A stretch of DNA of 64,000 nucleotides from Oceanobacillus oncorhynchi (GTDB taxonomy: Bacteria > Bacillota > Bacilli > Bacillales > Amphibacillaceae), in assembly GCF_000821065.1 (NCBI RefSeq), contig NZ_CDGG01000001.1:1116001-1180000 (forward strand), read 5' to 3'. Position numbers and translations under genes: made by a program. The notes beneath the pieces were generated by a model that was given only the letters and a program-made list of their open reading frames with translations, did no database searches and was not told where the DNA came from. Numbering within the stretch: the stretch's first letter is position 1; every line of letters begins with the position of its first letter. Shown here one piece after another: positions 39,734-47,880 of the stretch.

Positions 39734-40680
39734 GCGATATCCCGAAAATAACAGCGATTGGCGGAGGGACAGGAATGCCGGTTTTGCTTCGCGGGTTGAA
39801 GGATTTGCCCGTAGATCTGACTGCTGTTGTGACGGTAGCAGATGACGGGGGAAGTACAGGAAGAATTCGTTCCGAGATGGAAATGCCGGCACCAGGAGAT
39901 ATCCGGAATGTGATTGCAGCTCTGTCTGATGCAGAGCCGATGCTTTTAGAGCTTTTTCAACATCGGTTTCAGCAGGGAAACGGGTTGACAGGGCATTCAT
40001 TAGGTAATCTATTATTGGCAGCAATGACTTCCATGACTGGTAATTTTAATCAAGGAATAAAAGAAATTTCCCGGGTGCTTAATGTAAAAGGAAATATCTA
40101 TCCGATTTCAAACGATAACATGTCTTTGCATGCGATTATGGAGGATGGAGAGATTATTCATGGGGAATCCAATATTCCTCTGTCCGGCAAACGGATTAAA
40201 CGGGTCTTTCTAGAGCCGCAGCCGCTGCAGCCATTACCTAACGCTGTGGAATCAATTCAAAAAGCAGATTTAATCGTAATTTCTCCAGGGAGCCTTTATA
40301 CCTCAATTATGCCGAATTTAATTGTTCCAGAAGTGAAGGAAGCATTATTAAATACAAAAGCAAAGATTGTGTACGTTTGTAATATCATGACACAATATGG
40401 AGAAACAACGAATTATTCTGCAGCAGATCATGTCCAAGCGATTCATGATCATGTCGGCGATGATTGTGTTGATTATGTGATTGTTCATGATCAGCCAATC
40501 GATGCAGAAACGCAGGAGATTTATAAAGAAGAGCAGGCGTTTCCGGTAGTAGCAGATAGTTCCCGTTTAGAAGCGATGAATGTCCAGGTTTTTCCTGGTA
40601 ATATTGTCGTGAAGCATAAAGATGGAACTCTCCGTCATAATAATGATAAAATAGCTAAAATGCTTTATAAATTTTTATAG
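39730..40680 (+). CDS. yvcK: Gluconeogenesis and cell-wall factor YvcK/GlmR
   Basis: A 316-residue CofD/YvcK-family protein that binds UDP-GlcNAc; in Bacillus it stimulates GlmS and is needed on gluconeogenic carbon sources. [14 protein letters not shown] lies at 12-25, with [10 protein letters not shown] near 41 and the NDNMSLHA and SPGSLYTS boxes further on. Its ATG overlaps the rapZ stop. Confidence 0.93.
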   Translation: MSDIPKITAIGGGTGMPVLLRGLKDLPVDLTAVVTVADDGGSTGRIRSEMEMPAPGDIRNVIAALSDAEPMLLELFQHRFQQGNGLTGHSLGNLLLAAMTSMTGNFNQGIKEISRVLNVKGNIYPISNDNMSLHAIMEDGEIIHGESNIPLSGKRIKRVFLEPQPLQPLPNAVESIQKADLIVISPGSLYTSIMPNLIVPEVKEALLNTKAKIVYVCNIMTQYGETTNYSAADHVQAIHDHVGDDCVDYVIVHDQPIDAETQEIYKEEQAFPVVADSSRLEAMNVQVFPGNIVVKHKDGTLRHNNDKIAKMLYKFL

Positions 40681-40686
40681 TAGTGA

Positions 40687-40799
40687 GTGTTCAAAAAGTA
40701 CGATGAAAAAGACAAGGAAGTCAGATTCAGCGGGGTATGCAGGATTATTCCGCTGAATACAGTTTCATTGAATAAACGTATCAAGGCGTGTTCGAAAAG
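40687..40799 (+). repeat. Spacer flanked by GTGTTCAAAAAG-like direct repeats
   Basis: GTGTTCAAAAAG (40687-40698) and GTGTTCGAAAAG (40788-40799) bracket about 90 bases that contain an inverted repeat ATTCAGCGG/CCGCTGAAT. The first repeat also occurs at 25747-25758, and ATTCAGCGGG recurs after ctpB (3499-3508). These may be copies of a small dispersed element. Confidence 0.35.
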
Positions 40800-40817
40800 G
40801 GGAAGGAGCGTGATACA

Positions 40818-41768
40818 ATGTCCTTCGCATCAGATATTAAGAAAGAACTAACCGCTATTCAATCGGATTCTTGCTGTCAGTTTGCTGAACTAGCTGCATT
40901 AGTTCGAATGAATGGCGTTATTTCTATATCAAAGCAAGGTTATGTACTGGATGTTCAAACAGAGAATGCAGCAATTGCAAGGCGTATTTACACATTAATC
41001 AAACAAAATTATACGTTGCCGGTGGAGCTGCTTGTCCGTAAAAAAATGAAGCTGAAGAAAAATAATGTATATATCGTCCGTATGAAAAATGGTGTTCAAT
41101 CTTTATTAGAGGATTTGAATCTAATGGAAAATCAATACCAGATTGTCCGGACCATTTCAGAGAAATACTTAAGAAAAGAATGCTGCCGAAAAGCATATTT
41201 ACGCGGAGCGTTTTTAGCTGGCGGGTCAATGAATAACCCGGAAACCTCCTCCTATCATTTGGAGATTTTTAATTATTATGAGGAGCATGCAGAAGCATTA
41301 AAAACATTGTTTAATGCATATGATTTACATGCAAGAACCTTAGAGCGCAAAAATGGTTATATCGTCTACATCAAAGAAGCCGAAAAAATTACTACGTTTT
41401 TAAGTGTCATTGGAGCACATCAAGCATTATTAAAATTTGAAGATGTACGCATTGTCCGTGATATGCGTAATTCTGTCAATAGACTGGTGAATTGTGAAAC
41501 CGCGAACTTAAATAAAACCATCGGCGCAGCATTCCGTCAAATTGAAAACATTAAATTGATTGAACGGACAGTTGGATTGGATCAGCTGCCGGAAAAATTA
41601 CAGGAAATAGCTAAGCTCCGTATTCAATATGAAGAAGTTTCCTTAAAAGAATTAGGGGAACTTGTTACCAGCGGGACGATTTCTAAATCAGGCGTGAATC
41701 ATCGTTTGAAAAAAATTGATGAATTTGCAGAGAAAATCAAACGTGGTGAACTGCAGCTTGGTAATTAA
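40818..41768 (+). CDS. whiA: WhiA-family DNA-binding protein
   Basis: A 316-residue protein with a LAGLIDADG-like N-terminal domain ([15 protein letters not shown] and [16 protein letters not shown]) and a C-terminal helix-turn-helix ([25 protein letters not shown]). It has no nuclease function; WhiA affects division and chromosome segregation in Bacillus. The ATG at 40818 follows AAGGAG, so a frame start ten codons upstream is rejected. Confidence 0.93.
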   Translation: MSFASDIKKELTAIQSDSCCQFAELAALVRMNGVISISKQGYVLDVQTENAAIARRIYTLIKQNYTLPVELLVRKKMKLKKNNVYIVRMKNGVQSLLEDLNLMENQYQIVRTISEKYLRKECCRKAYLRGAFLAGGSMNNPETSSYHLEIFNYYEEHAEALKTLFNAYDLHARTLERKNGYIVYIKEAEKITTFLSVIGAHQALLKFEDVRIVRDMRNSVNRLVNCETANLNKTIGAAFRQIENIKLIERTVGLDQLPEKLQEIAKLRIQYEEVSLKELGELVTSGTISKSGVNHRLKKIDEFAEKIKRGELQLGN

Positions 41769-41789
41769 TGCTAGTATCCGAAGAATATG

Positions 41790-41848
41790 ATATAATGCAG
41801 TAAATATCATGGAACATCGCCGAAAGAAAGACGCAGAATTTTTTCTGC
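41790..41848 (+). promoter_or_regulatory. crh promoter region and leader hairpin
   Basis: A TATAAT lies at 41790-41795 without an obvious -35. A hairpin GCAGAA/TTCTGC (41833-41848) precedes the crh ribosome site; its T-rich loop and a following CTTCC give no firm terminator. Confidence 0.4.
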
Positions 41849-41895
41849 TTCCTAAAAAAATGGAGGCGTTTACTTAAGACAGGAGAGTGAATTTA

Positions 41896-42153
41896 TTGGT
41901 TGAGAAAACAGTGAAAATCGAATTAGATTCAGGACTACAAGCGAGGCCAGCTGCCTATTTTGTACAAGAGGCCAATCGATTTGATTCACACATATTTTTA
42001 GAGAATGATCATAAAAAGGTTAATGCCAAAAGCATTATGGGATTAATGAGCCTGGCTCTGACAAAAGGAGAAGAAATCAAGCTTATTATCGAAGGAGAAG
42101 ATGAAGAAGAGGCGCTGGAATATTTAACAAGCCTTGTACGTGAAAAAGTTTAA
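41896..42153 (+). CDS. crh: Catabolite repression HPr-like protein Crh
   Basis: An 85-residue HPr paralogue. The phosphotransfer His15 of HPr is replaced by Gln (SGLQARPAA), so it cannot serve in the PTS, while the regulatory Ser46 in KSIMGLMSL is kept and is the HprK target. Phospho-Crh is a CcpA co-effector. The start is TTG at 41896, with AGGAGAG at eight bases and the N-terminus matching Bacillus Crh; a GTG three codons earlier overlaps the ribosome site. It ends the yvcJ-yvcK-whiA-crh cluster. Confidence 0.95.
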   Translation: MVEKTVKIELDSGLQARPAAYFVQEANRFDSHIFLENDHKKVNAKSIMGLMSLALTKGEEIKLIIEGEDEEEALEYLTSLVREKV

Positions 42154-42226
42154 AGCTATCCGTATAACGAACTTTGCTTTATTTAACAGATAAACAAAGT
42201 ACCAAATATTAAAACCTCAGCTAAAA

Positions 42227-42275
42227 AAGTCCTTCTTAAAGGCGAGTTACATTGCTCAATTTTAAGGGGGCTTTT
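42227..42275 (+). terminator. Terminator after crh
   Basis: AAGTCCTTCTTAAA pairs imperfectly (G-U pairs, one bulge) with TTTAAGGGGGCTT, followed by TTATTTA. Confidence 0.55.
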
Positions 42276-42561
42276 ATTTATATAGCATTATATAATTTCT
42301 GGTGCACCTATAAGTATTACAATTTGACTGCTTCAAATATAAATAAACTTAATTTTCTGTTATTAAAAAGTGACTTCATTTCCATAGAAACAGGAGTTGA
42401 CCGTATCTTGGATAAATCCCTATCTAAATAATAGAAGGTGAAGTGTAAAGCGCCGCTGCGGCGGACTATTTTGCTTTCCATTCTTCATGGTAACTTGTTG
42501 AATCTTCGCAAAAGTTATGTTAGGTTGAGAGACAAATCATTATATAAAGGGAGTGCCTGTG
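42276..42561. other. Spacer upstream of the bacteriocin gene
   Basis: No gene was seen on either strand, in particular no immunity-protein frame. A GC-rich palindrome CGCCGCTGCGGCG lies near 42451-42463. AAAGGGAG directly precedes the bacteriocin start; the promoter is not clear. Confidence 0.35.
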
Positions 42562-42864
42562 ATGAAAAAGAGAATGAAATTAGGGTTAGCAGCCTTAACG
42601 TTAGGATTATCCGCTATTTCAACCTCAGGAGTTCAAGCAGCCTCGACAGATTATGGAAATGGTGTTCATTGCGATGAAAAAACTTGTTCAGTAAACTGGA
42701 GCGAAACATTTCAACAATCAACAGATAGAGCGATAGAAAGCTGGGCAACGGGACTGACATCAGCGCCTGCTAAAGCTAAATCTGCTATTGAGTCCAACTA
42801 TAAATCAAGTAATGATTCTAACCGGCCAGAGTCAGGTACGACAACTGGCAGTCCCTCTTTTTAA
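42562..42864 (+). CDS. Pediocin-like (class IIa) bacteriocin precursor with Sec signal
   Basis: A 100-residue secreted peptide. Residues 1-26 form a Sec signal peptide ending VQA. The mature part opens with the class IIa pediocin box YGNGVHC (31-37), then four residues, the second Cys (42) and CSVNW, closely matching the leucocin A type. The helical part ends in SWATG. Class IIa peptides bind the mannose PTS and kill related Gram-positives. The odd points are a Ser/Thr-rich tail, making the mature peptide about 74 residues instead of 37-48, and no adjacent immunity or ABC export gene. The ATG at 42562 has AAAGGGAG at eight bases. It lies outside the prophage, next to its left end. Confidence 0.8.
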   Translation: MKKRMKLGLAALTLGLSAISTSGVQAASTDYGNGVHCDEKTCSVNWSETFQQSTDRAIESWATGLTSAPAKAKSAIESNYKSSNDSNRPESGTTTGSPSF

Positions 42865-42982
42865 TTAGGCAAGGGGTATCACGGTATCACATATAGGAAA
42901 ATAGAGTATTCATTCGCAACCGAGTGGAAAAGCCTGGTGGTGTTTGAGGAAAGATAGCACCAAACTTCTGGAAGACAGAAAA

Positions 42983-43022
42983 AAAGACAAGGGAAGCAAA
43001 CATCTTTATCCCTTGTCTTTTT
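42983..43022. terminator. Strong terminator between bacteriocin gene and tRNA remnant
   Basis: AAAGACAAGGGA (42983-42994) pairs perfectly with TCCCTTGTCTTT (43009-43020), flanked by A and T runs, so it can act for both the bacteriocin gene and the oppositely oriented tRNA gene. Confidence 0.85.
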
Positions 43023-43037
43023 ATTAACTTTATCTAG

Positions 43038-43075
43038 CGCGCCCAGAGGGATTCGAACCCCCGGCAAACCTGGTA
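43038..43075 (-). tRNA. Displaced 3' end of a tRNA gene (attL), probably tRNA-Arg
   Basis: Read on the minus strand, the sequence holds a T arm (GGGGG-TTCGAAT-CCCTC) and an acceptor half TGGGCGC with discriminator G, without an encoded CCA. The D arm and anticodon are absent. The GCGCCCA acceptor suits tRNA-Arg, but identity cannot be proven from the fragment. The integrase gene lies next to it, so this is the host 3' end displaced by prophage insertion; the complete tRNA should stand beyond the right end. Confidence 0.75.
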
Positions 43076-43166
43076 CCGGAAACCAAAAAGAGATATTACA
43101 CACACGTACAACGTATGATAAGCAATACTTTTAAACTCCCAAAATACGTTATGGATGACAGTTAAT

Positions 43167-44336
43167 TCACTTCCTGTTAGCAGATGCGTTAGCAATCGAG
43201 TTTGCGGATTTCCCCTTATCATTATTTCCATATAACGACTTTTGTATACTTGTTGCGGCGATTTTTTGAATACCGGGGATAACATGTGAATAAGTATCTA
43301 AAGTCGTTTGGATGGAACGATGCCCTAAACGCTCTTGTACAACTTTTGGATGTACCCCAGATTTTAATAATAATGTGGCGTGCGTATGTCGTAATCCATG
43401 AAAACTAATCTTTTTCACGCTACTTCTCTCTAGTGTACGATTAAAAACAGTCCTTAAATACGTCGGCCGGATATACCCTCCGGTTGACGTTGCGCACACT
43501 AAATCAAGGTCCTCATAGTCACCACCGCAGCTTAACCTATCCTTTTGTTGTTGCCGTTTATGTTCTTTTAAAATTTCAATCGTATCATCATCTATTTCAA
43601 TGGTTCGGTAACTGGTAGAGGTTTTTAATTGAGACGACAAATCCCATTCTCCTTCATCGTCTTTCTTTAATTGATGTGTAACGGAAATAGTATTGTTAGC
43701 AAAGTCGACTTTATTCCATTTTAATCCTAAGACTTCACCTCTGCGCATCCCGGTGGCAAGTGATAATAATATCGGCATTGCATGATTCTTGCTTTTTAAA
43801 TTGCTCATAAAGTCTATCACTTCATCTTCTGACCAATACTCTATCTCTTGCTTATCGACTTTAGGGGGTTCTATATCTTCCATTATTCCCTCTTTGATTC
43901 CGTATTTTTTACCTTTTAAAAGAGCACTTGATAAGATACGATAAATATGTTTTTTACTTCGTTGAGACAGTTCTTTATCATTAACTTCATCGATAAACGA
44001 TTCAATGTGATAACTTTCCAACTTACTTATTTTCCACCGCCCCAAACCAGGAATAATATGCTTTCTCATATACGATTCATAATGTTCATATGTTCCTGGG
44101 GCAACGGTGCTCTTTTTTCTATCTAACCATTGGTTAAAATATTCTTCCATCGTCATATTTGCCGGGTCTGTATATCCTTTTTTTAACTTACTAATAATTA
44201 TAGGTAAATCATTTTCCGCATCCTTTTTTCTCTCATAGCCCGAAAACCATTTCTGTTTTCTTTTATTGTTATGATCTCTGCCTATATCAACTACGACGGA
44301 ATACTTATTACCTCGTTTAATGATATGACCTCTCAT
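43167..44336 (-). CDS. int: Phage tyrosine integrase
   Basis: A 389-residue site-specific recombinase. It has an N-terminal arm-binding domain (about 1-60), a SAM-like core-binding domain (about 65-160) and a catalytic domain with Arg in ATGMRRGE, HGLRHTH, LGHRSIQTT and the nucleophile Tyr in TLDTYSHV. Its 3' end points at the tRNA remnant about 90 bases away, the typical int-att arrangement. Confidence 0.95.
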   Translation of the reverse strand: MRGHIIKRGNKYSVVVDIGRDHNNKRKQKWFSGYERKKDAENDLPIIISKLKKGYTDPANMTMEEYFNQWLDRKKSTVAPGTYEHYESYMRKHIIPGLGRWKISKLESYHIESFIDEVNDKELSQRSKKHIYRILSSALLKGKKYGIKEGIMEDIEPPKVDKQEIEYWSEDEVIDFMSNLKSKNHAMPILLSLATGMRRGEVLGLKWNKVDFANNTISVTHQLKKDDEGEWDLSSQLKTSTSYRTIEIDDDTIEILKEHKRQQQKDRLSCGGDYEDLDLVCATSTGGYIRPTYLRTVFNRTLERSSVKKISFHGLRHTHATLLLKSGVHPKVVQERLGHRSIQTTLDTYSHVIPGIQKIAATSIQKSLYGNNDKGKSANSIANASANRK

Positions 44337-44503
44337 TATAAATCATCCTCCTCCAGCATGTATTTAGGAACTTCTTTATAAGCTACAATTTCTCCAACTA
44401 ATTCACCTTCATCATTAACCCGTATTGAATCATATACAGGTAGCACCACTATTTCTTCCATAGCTTTCTGTTTTCTTTTAGCTTCTAGTGACGTGATTTT
44501 CAA
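44336..44503 (-). CDS. Small phage protein between int and ImmA-like gene
   Basis: A 55-residue charged peptide (start TTG, AAGGAGTG upstream) whose ends overlap both neighbours: its start overlaps the ImmA-like gene end and its stop overlaps the integrase start. The coupling argues it is a real gene. It contains no known motif; the C-terminus is very acidic (LEEDDL). Confidence 0.65.
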   Translation of the reverse strand: MKITSLEAKRKQKAMEEIVVLPVYDSIRVNDEGELVGEIVAYKEVPKYMLEEDDL

Positions 44504-44943
44504 AACGATACACTCCTTGTATATTGCTTATTTTCGTACATTTCCAGTCTTCTTAAAGCGAACTCATAATCAACATCAAAATGCTTTATAATATCCTCCG
44601 CACAATTAATTTCTAGCTTATCCAACATAAATGTAGGGACACAGAAATGATAGGAGAAATAGTCTGCTTGATACTCCTGTAAGTCTATAAATAATTTATT
44701 CATAGCTAATTGGATTCCAACATGCCTGAGGTAATGGCATATTTCATGACCGAACATCATCCATTCACTTCTAATTGTTCCTTTATCTATCACAATTTCC
44801 TTTTCTGTTCTGAATGGCCTTTTTCTATAAGAAATCACCACTCCTAATAATTTAGCGATTAAATACATATCCATGTCAGACGGTTTGGTAATTCCGATTT
44901 TCGTATAAAGCTCATAAATGTAATCCTCTAGGTGTGAATACAA
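44500..44943 (-). CDS. ImmA/IrrE-family metalloprotease
   Basis: A 147-residue protein with the zinc motif HEICH near residue 88, preceded by WMMFG, typical of ImmA/IrrE peptidases. In ICEBs1 ImmA cleaves the repressor ImmR and triggers excision; here it lies upstream of int and could act on the CI-like repressor at 45.8 kb during induction. That role is inference. Confidence 0.85.
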   Translation of the reverse strand: MYSHLEDYIYELYTKIGITKPSDMDMYLIAKLLGVVISYRKRPFRTEKEIVIDKGTIRSEWMMFGHEICHYLRHVGIQLAMNKLFIDLQEYQADYFSYHFCVPTFMLDKLEINCAEDIIKHFDVDYEFALRRLEMYENKQYTRSVSF

Positions 44944-45033
44944 ACAAAAACCCCCCCAGTTTAAGAATGTATGTTCGTTTCGTGGTTATAATAGAAGGCA
45001 TGCTTGCGCACACCCTCAGTTGATTTATTTAGT

Positions 45034-45723
45034 TTATTCTCTGTGAAATTCTAGTTCAACTATTAAGTGTTCTTCTTTGAATTCCTCAAATGCTTCATCG
45101 AATTTTCTACCCCAGTCATCTCCGAAAACAGCATCATCCCCATCGCCTTCTAAAGAAGGGTCAATTATTGTTAAAGCAAATGCTTCTGGTATATCATATT
45201 CTAATGGAAAGTCATCGATAAATTTTGATTTTTGGTTCGCTCGCCAAGCCCCATTTAAATCAAATGATAAACTTGATTCTTCGTTCTCATCTGTTTTAAT
45301 AAAGAATCTGTTTTTATCAAAATGATAATCTTGGTCAGTATTATTGATAATCTCTCCGAGAATCATCAGCCTTCTTTCGCCTTGCACTTCAGCCTCAGCT
45401 ATGTTTTCGGTTTCAACGATAGCATAACGCATCAAGAATTCGCCATCTTCATAAGTATTAAAACCTTGTTCATCTGTATCGTCACTGACATAATAACTTT
45501 CAATAACATATTCATTCATGCCATCTATTAATACTTTTGCGTTTTCATCTGTTTTATCTGCGAACGCTAATGGGTCATCTGTAGAAACATCCTCTGTTTC
45601 TTCCTCTTCTGTCAGTTCGGATTCGTTGTCTTCTGGCTCTTCATTTTCCGCTCCAGCATCTCCGTCCTCGCAAGCTGCTAAAAATATCATCATTCCTACT
45701 AATAAAAATAATAACTTCTTCAA
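45034..45723 (-). CDS. Prophage lipoprotein in the lysogeny module
   Basis: A 229-residue lipoprotein precursor: start TTG with GAGGGG upstream, hydrophobic signal, lipobox LAAC at about residue 15-18, then a very acidic linker and a folded domain resembling DUF4352/DUF5067-type extracellular domains (ILGEIINNTDQDYHF). Lipoproteins expressed from lysogeny modules often block superinfection at the cell surface; this is an inference from location. Confidence 0.75.
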   Translation of the reverse strand: MKKLLFLLVGMMIFLAACEDGDAGAENEEPEDNESELTEEEETEDVSTDDPLAFADKTDENAKVLIDGMNEYVIESYYVSDDTDEQGFNTYEDGEFLMRYAIVETENIAEAEVQGERRLMILGEIINNTDQDYHFDKNRFFIKTDENEESSLSFDLNGAWRANQKSKFIDDFPLEYDIPEAFALTIIDPSLEGDGDDAVFGDDWGRKFDEAFEEFKEEHLIVELEFHRE

Positions 45724-45766
45724 ACTATCGACCCCTCTATGCATTTTATATCTATAATAATAGCCA

Positions 45767-46114
45767 TTATTTATCTTTCTGGCTTTTTTTGAACTTTATA
45801 AACTCATATACATCCTGTAAATCGTCAGCTGTGAGAGACTCCATATCGTGGAACATTAAATCTATGTTAGGGAACTCTGTCACTATCTTATTTCTGTAGT
45901 ATTCAAATTTACTTTCTTCTGTTTCATGACCTAATAAGTAATCTGTGGAAACGTTATAAAATATTGCTAATTGTATAAGTGTGTCGTAATCAGGTTGACG
46001 ACTACCCTGTTCGTAATTAGATAATTTACCTCTAGAAAAGCCCAATCTATCTGCGGCTTCGTATTGAGATAACCCTTTTTGTTTACGTAATTTAATTAGT
46101 TTATCCTTTAGCAT
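45767..46114 (-). CDS. CI-like phage repressor (XRE family)
   Basis: A 115-residue repressor. A helix-turn-helix (LRKQKGLSQYEAADRLGFSRGKLSNYEQG) occupies 8-36, followed by a short helical tail and no protease domain, so it is not LexA-like self-cleaving. The ATG at 46114 has AAGGGTGAT before it; longer frames upstream run through the operators and are rejected. It is transcribed divergently from the Cro-like gene and should bind the AGAAAC/GTTTCT operators. Confidence 0.88.
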   Translation of the reverse strand: MLKDKLIKLRKQKGLSQYEAADRLGFSRGKLSNYEQGSRQPDYDTLIQLAIFYNVSTDYLLGHETEESKFEYYRNKIVTEFPNIDLMFHDMESLTADDLQDVYEFIKFKKSQKDK

Positions 46115-46137
46115 TTTTATCACCCTTATTTCATTAT

Positions 46138-46154
46138 AGAAACAATAAGTTTCC
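46138..46154. promoter_or_regulatory. Lysogeny operator 1 at the repressor promoter
   Basis: AGAAAC-AATAA-GTTTCC is a dyad with one mismatch. A minus-strand TATAAT (46133-46138) abuts it, so it probably controls the repressor gene. Further GTTTCT half-sites lie at 46155-46160 and 46177-46182. Confidence 0.7.
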
Positions 46155-46191
46155 GTTTCTATAAAATAAACAAAAAGTTTCTTAAAAAGCA

Positions 46192-46220
46192 TTGACAGAA
46201 ACGAAGTGTTTCTGTATAGT
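46192..46220 (+). promoter_or_regulatory. Early rightward promoter with internal operator
   Basis: Consensus TTGACA (46192-46197) and TATAGT (46215-46220) at 17 bases. The dyad AGAAAC-GAAGT-GTTTCT (46197-46213) lies between them, so repressor binding would directly exclude RNA polymerase. Confidence 0.9.
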
Positions 46221-46231
46221 TGTATTCATGA

Positions 46232-46248
46232 AGAAACAAAACGTTTCT
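46232..46248. promoter_or_regulatory. Lysogeny operator downstream of the early promoter
   Basis: AGAAAC-AAAAC-GTTTCT repeats the same perfect dyad as at 46197, just upstream of the Cro-like gene's ribosome site. Confidence 0.8.
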
Positions 46249-46265
46249 GGAAGGAGGTTTTTATC

Positions 46266-46493
46266 ATGGTTAGACACAAGCTAATTGACTGCCGTGGAAA
46301 CAAAACGCGACAAGATGTTTCTGAAGCCTTAGAAATAACTCCTCAAATGCTTGGCGCTATTGAAAGAGGAGACCGTACACCATCTTTAAAATTAGCTAAA
46401 CGAATAGCGGATTATTACAAGTTATCAGTAGATGAAATTTTTTTTAATCAAAATGGACACGATTCGTTTCTTGATAAAGAAAAAATCATCTAA
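46266..46493 (+). CDS. Cro-like XRE regulator
   Basis: A 75-residue DNA-binding protein (helix-turn-helix TRQDVSEALEITPQMLGAIERGDRTPS). It is the first gene of the rightward early operon and should compete with the CI-like repressor. The ATG at 46266 follows AAGGAGG; an upstream in-frame ATG lies within the operator region. Confidence 0.85.
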   Translation: MVRHKLIDCRGNKTRQDVSEALEITPQMLGAIERGDRTPSLKLAKRIADYYKLSVDEIFFNQNGHDSFLDKEKII

Positions 46494-46526
46494 TACATCA
46501 AAACAAACAGTATAGGAGGTTATCTA

Positions 46527-47264
46527 ATGAACCAATTAAAGACAATTGCTAATGAAATGTTGCCTGTATACGAAAATGAAACTGGCGAAAAGTTAGTAAG
46601 TGCAAGAGAATTGCACAAACAACTTTTTAGCAGACAAGAATTTACGAATTGGATTAAACGCCGCATTGAAAATTATGGATTCGTAGAAGGTGATGACTTT
46701 TTGACAACTTTATCAAAAAGCACTGGTGGCAGACCTTCAACTGAATATTTACTCCTTATTGATACTGCAAAAGAAATTGCGATGGTTGAAAACAATGAAC
46801 AAGGTCGAGTGATTCGTAAATACTTCATTGAAGTTGAAAAGCGTTCCAGAGCAAAACAGCCACAATCTATTGAAGATTTAATAATTATGCAAGCTAATAG
46901 TGTTAAAGAACTGAAGCAAGAAGTTGCGACAACTAAGCAAGAATTAATAACTGTTAAGAATCGTGTTGATAACTGGGACAAGGTTAATCCGGACGGAAAC
47001 GAACAACAGAAATTAAATAATATGATTCGGAAGTATGCAGCTGATAACGGAATAGCTTTTCCTGAATCTTGGAGACATTTCAGAAAATCATTTAATAACG
47101 CTTATAAAACAAATATAAAAGCGCTAATGAAAAATTATCAAACAAAACATGGACTTAAAAGTATCACAGCACCTCAATACCTTTCGATGATAGATAGGTT
47201 AGACGATGGTATTAGAGTAGCTGACAAAATGCTTAATAGCCAAACATTTTTAACTACCAGATAA
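46527..47264 (+). CDS. Phage antirepressor (AntA/AntB plus ORF6C-type domain)
   Basis: A 245-residue protein. The N-terminal domain (about 15-105) has the AntA/AntB pattern LVSARELHKQLFSRQEFTNWIKRRI; the middle (about 115-165) is coiled coil and the C-terminal part resembles ORF6C. Antirepressors bind the CI repressor and favour lytic growth. TAGGAGG precedes the ATG. Confidence 0.88.
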   Translation: MNQLKTIANEMLPVYENETGEKLVSARELHKQLFSRQEFTNWIKRRIENYGFVEGDDFLTTLSKSTGGRPSTEYLLLIDTAKEIAMVENNEQGRVIRKYFIEVEKRSRAKQPQSIEDLIIMQANSVKELKQEVATTKQELITVKNRVDNWDKVNPDGNEQQKLNNMIRKYAADNGIAFPESWRHFRKSFNNAYKTNIKALMKNYQTKHGLKSITAPQYLSMIDRLDDGIRVADKMLNSQTFLTTR

Positions 47265-47276
47265 GGATGTGATTTG

Positions 47277-47477
47277 ATGTTATACCACAAAATAACTTCC
47301 AATAATGGAACAACCAAGATGGTGGATTTATACGAAGATGAAATATTCACATACTGCCCATCTTGCGGCGTTGAACAAAATGTCGATACCGAGTTACTAC
47401 AATCAATACTAATTGATGGTGATTTCGGTGGAACAAGTATTTATTGTACAAAATGCGCCATAAAAGGAGTGGTCTAA
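47277..47477 (+). CDS. Small zinc-ribbon phage protein
   Basis: A 66-residue protein with two Cys pairs (CPSCG and CTKCA) that should bind one zinc ion. AAGGATGTG precedes the ATG at 47277. The function is unknown. Confidence 0.65.
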   Translation: MLYHKITSNNGTTKMVDLYEDEIFTYCPSCGVEQNVDTELLQSILIDGDFGGTSIYCTKCAIKGVV

Positions 47478-47771
47478 ATGTCCATGGAAGAATCTCTTCG
47501 CAAAATCATCCAGGAAGAGAATAAAAAGCACCTGGAAGATATTGAAAGAATGCTCCAATCTCATGGTTATAAAGCACAACCTAAATTTCTGACTGTTGAA
47601 GAAACGGCTAAAATTTTAAGGATTGGAAGGACTGCCACTTATGAACTTTGTAGACAGTCCGAACACAATGGCCTGCCGGTCGTTAAAGACGGATATAAAA
47701 TTCGTATCCCTTATAACGGTCTTATGACCTGGATCGACCAACAGGCTAAACCTACTAAACAAGCAAACTAG
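47478..47771 (+). CDS. Excisionase-like helix-turn-helix protein
   Basis: A 97-residue protein with a MerR-like/HTH_17 domain (FLTVEETAKILRIGRTATYELCRQ) followed by a basic beta wing (IRIPYNGLMTWI), as in Xis-type proteins. It could direct excision together with the integrase or act as an early regulator. It abuts the preceding gene. Confidence 0.75.
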   Translation: MSMEESLRKIIQEENKKHLEDIERMLQSHGYKAQPKFLTVEETAKILRIGRTATYELCRQSEHNGLPVVKDGYKIRIPYNGLMTWIDQQAKPTKQAN

Positions 47772-47842
47772 AAACCAACTGAGGGTTGTCGGTAATTACA
47801 TTATAACTCTAACAATCTATGAATACTGGTCTCCCTTTGAAC

Positions 47843-47861
47843 ATGTTCACGTCATGAACAT
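47843..47861. promoter_or_regulatory. Palindrome before the second XRE gene
   Basis: ATGTTCA-CGTCA-TGAACAT is a perfect 7-base dyad, unlike the CI operators. It lies 20 bases before the next regulator gene and is a candidate autoregulatory site. Confidence 0.5.
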
Positions 47862-47880
47862 TCGGAGGAGGTGAGAAAAA

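Noticed and set aside
42879-43285. Minus-strand frames spanning the terminator, tRNA remnant and integrase end
   Set aside because: They cross structured RNA signals and have no ribosome site; the integrase frame explains the coding signal.
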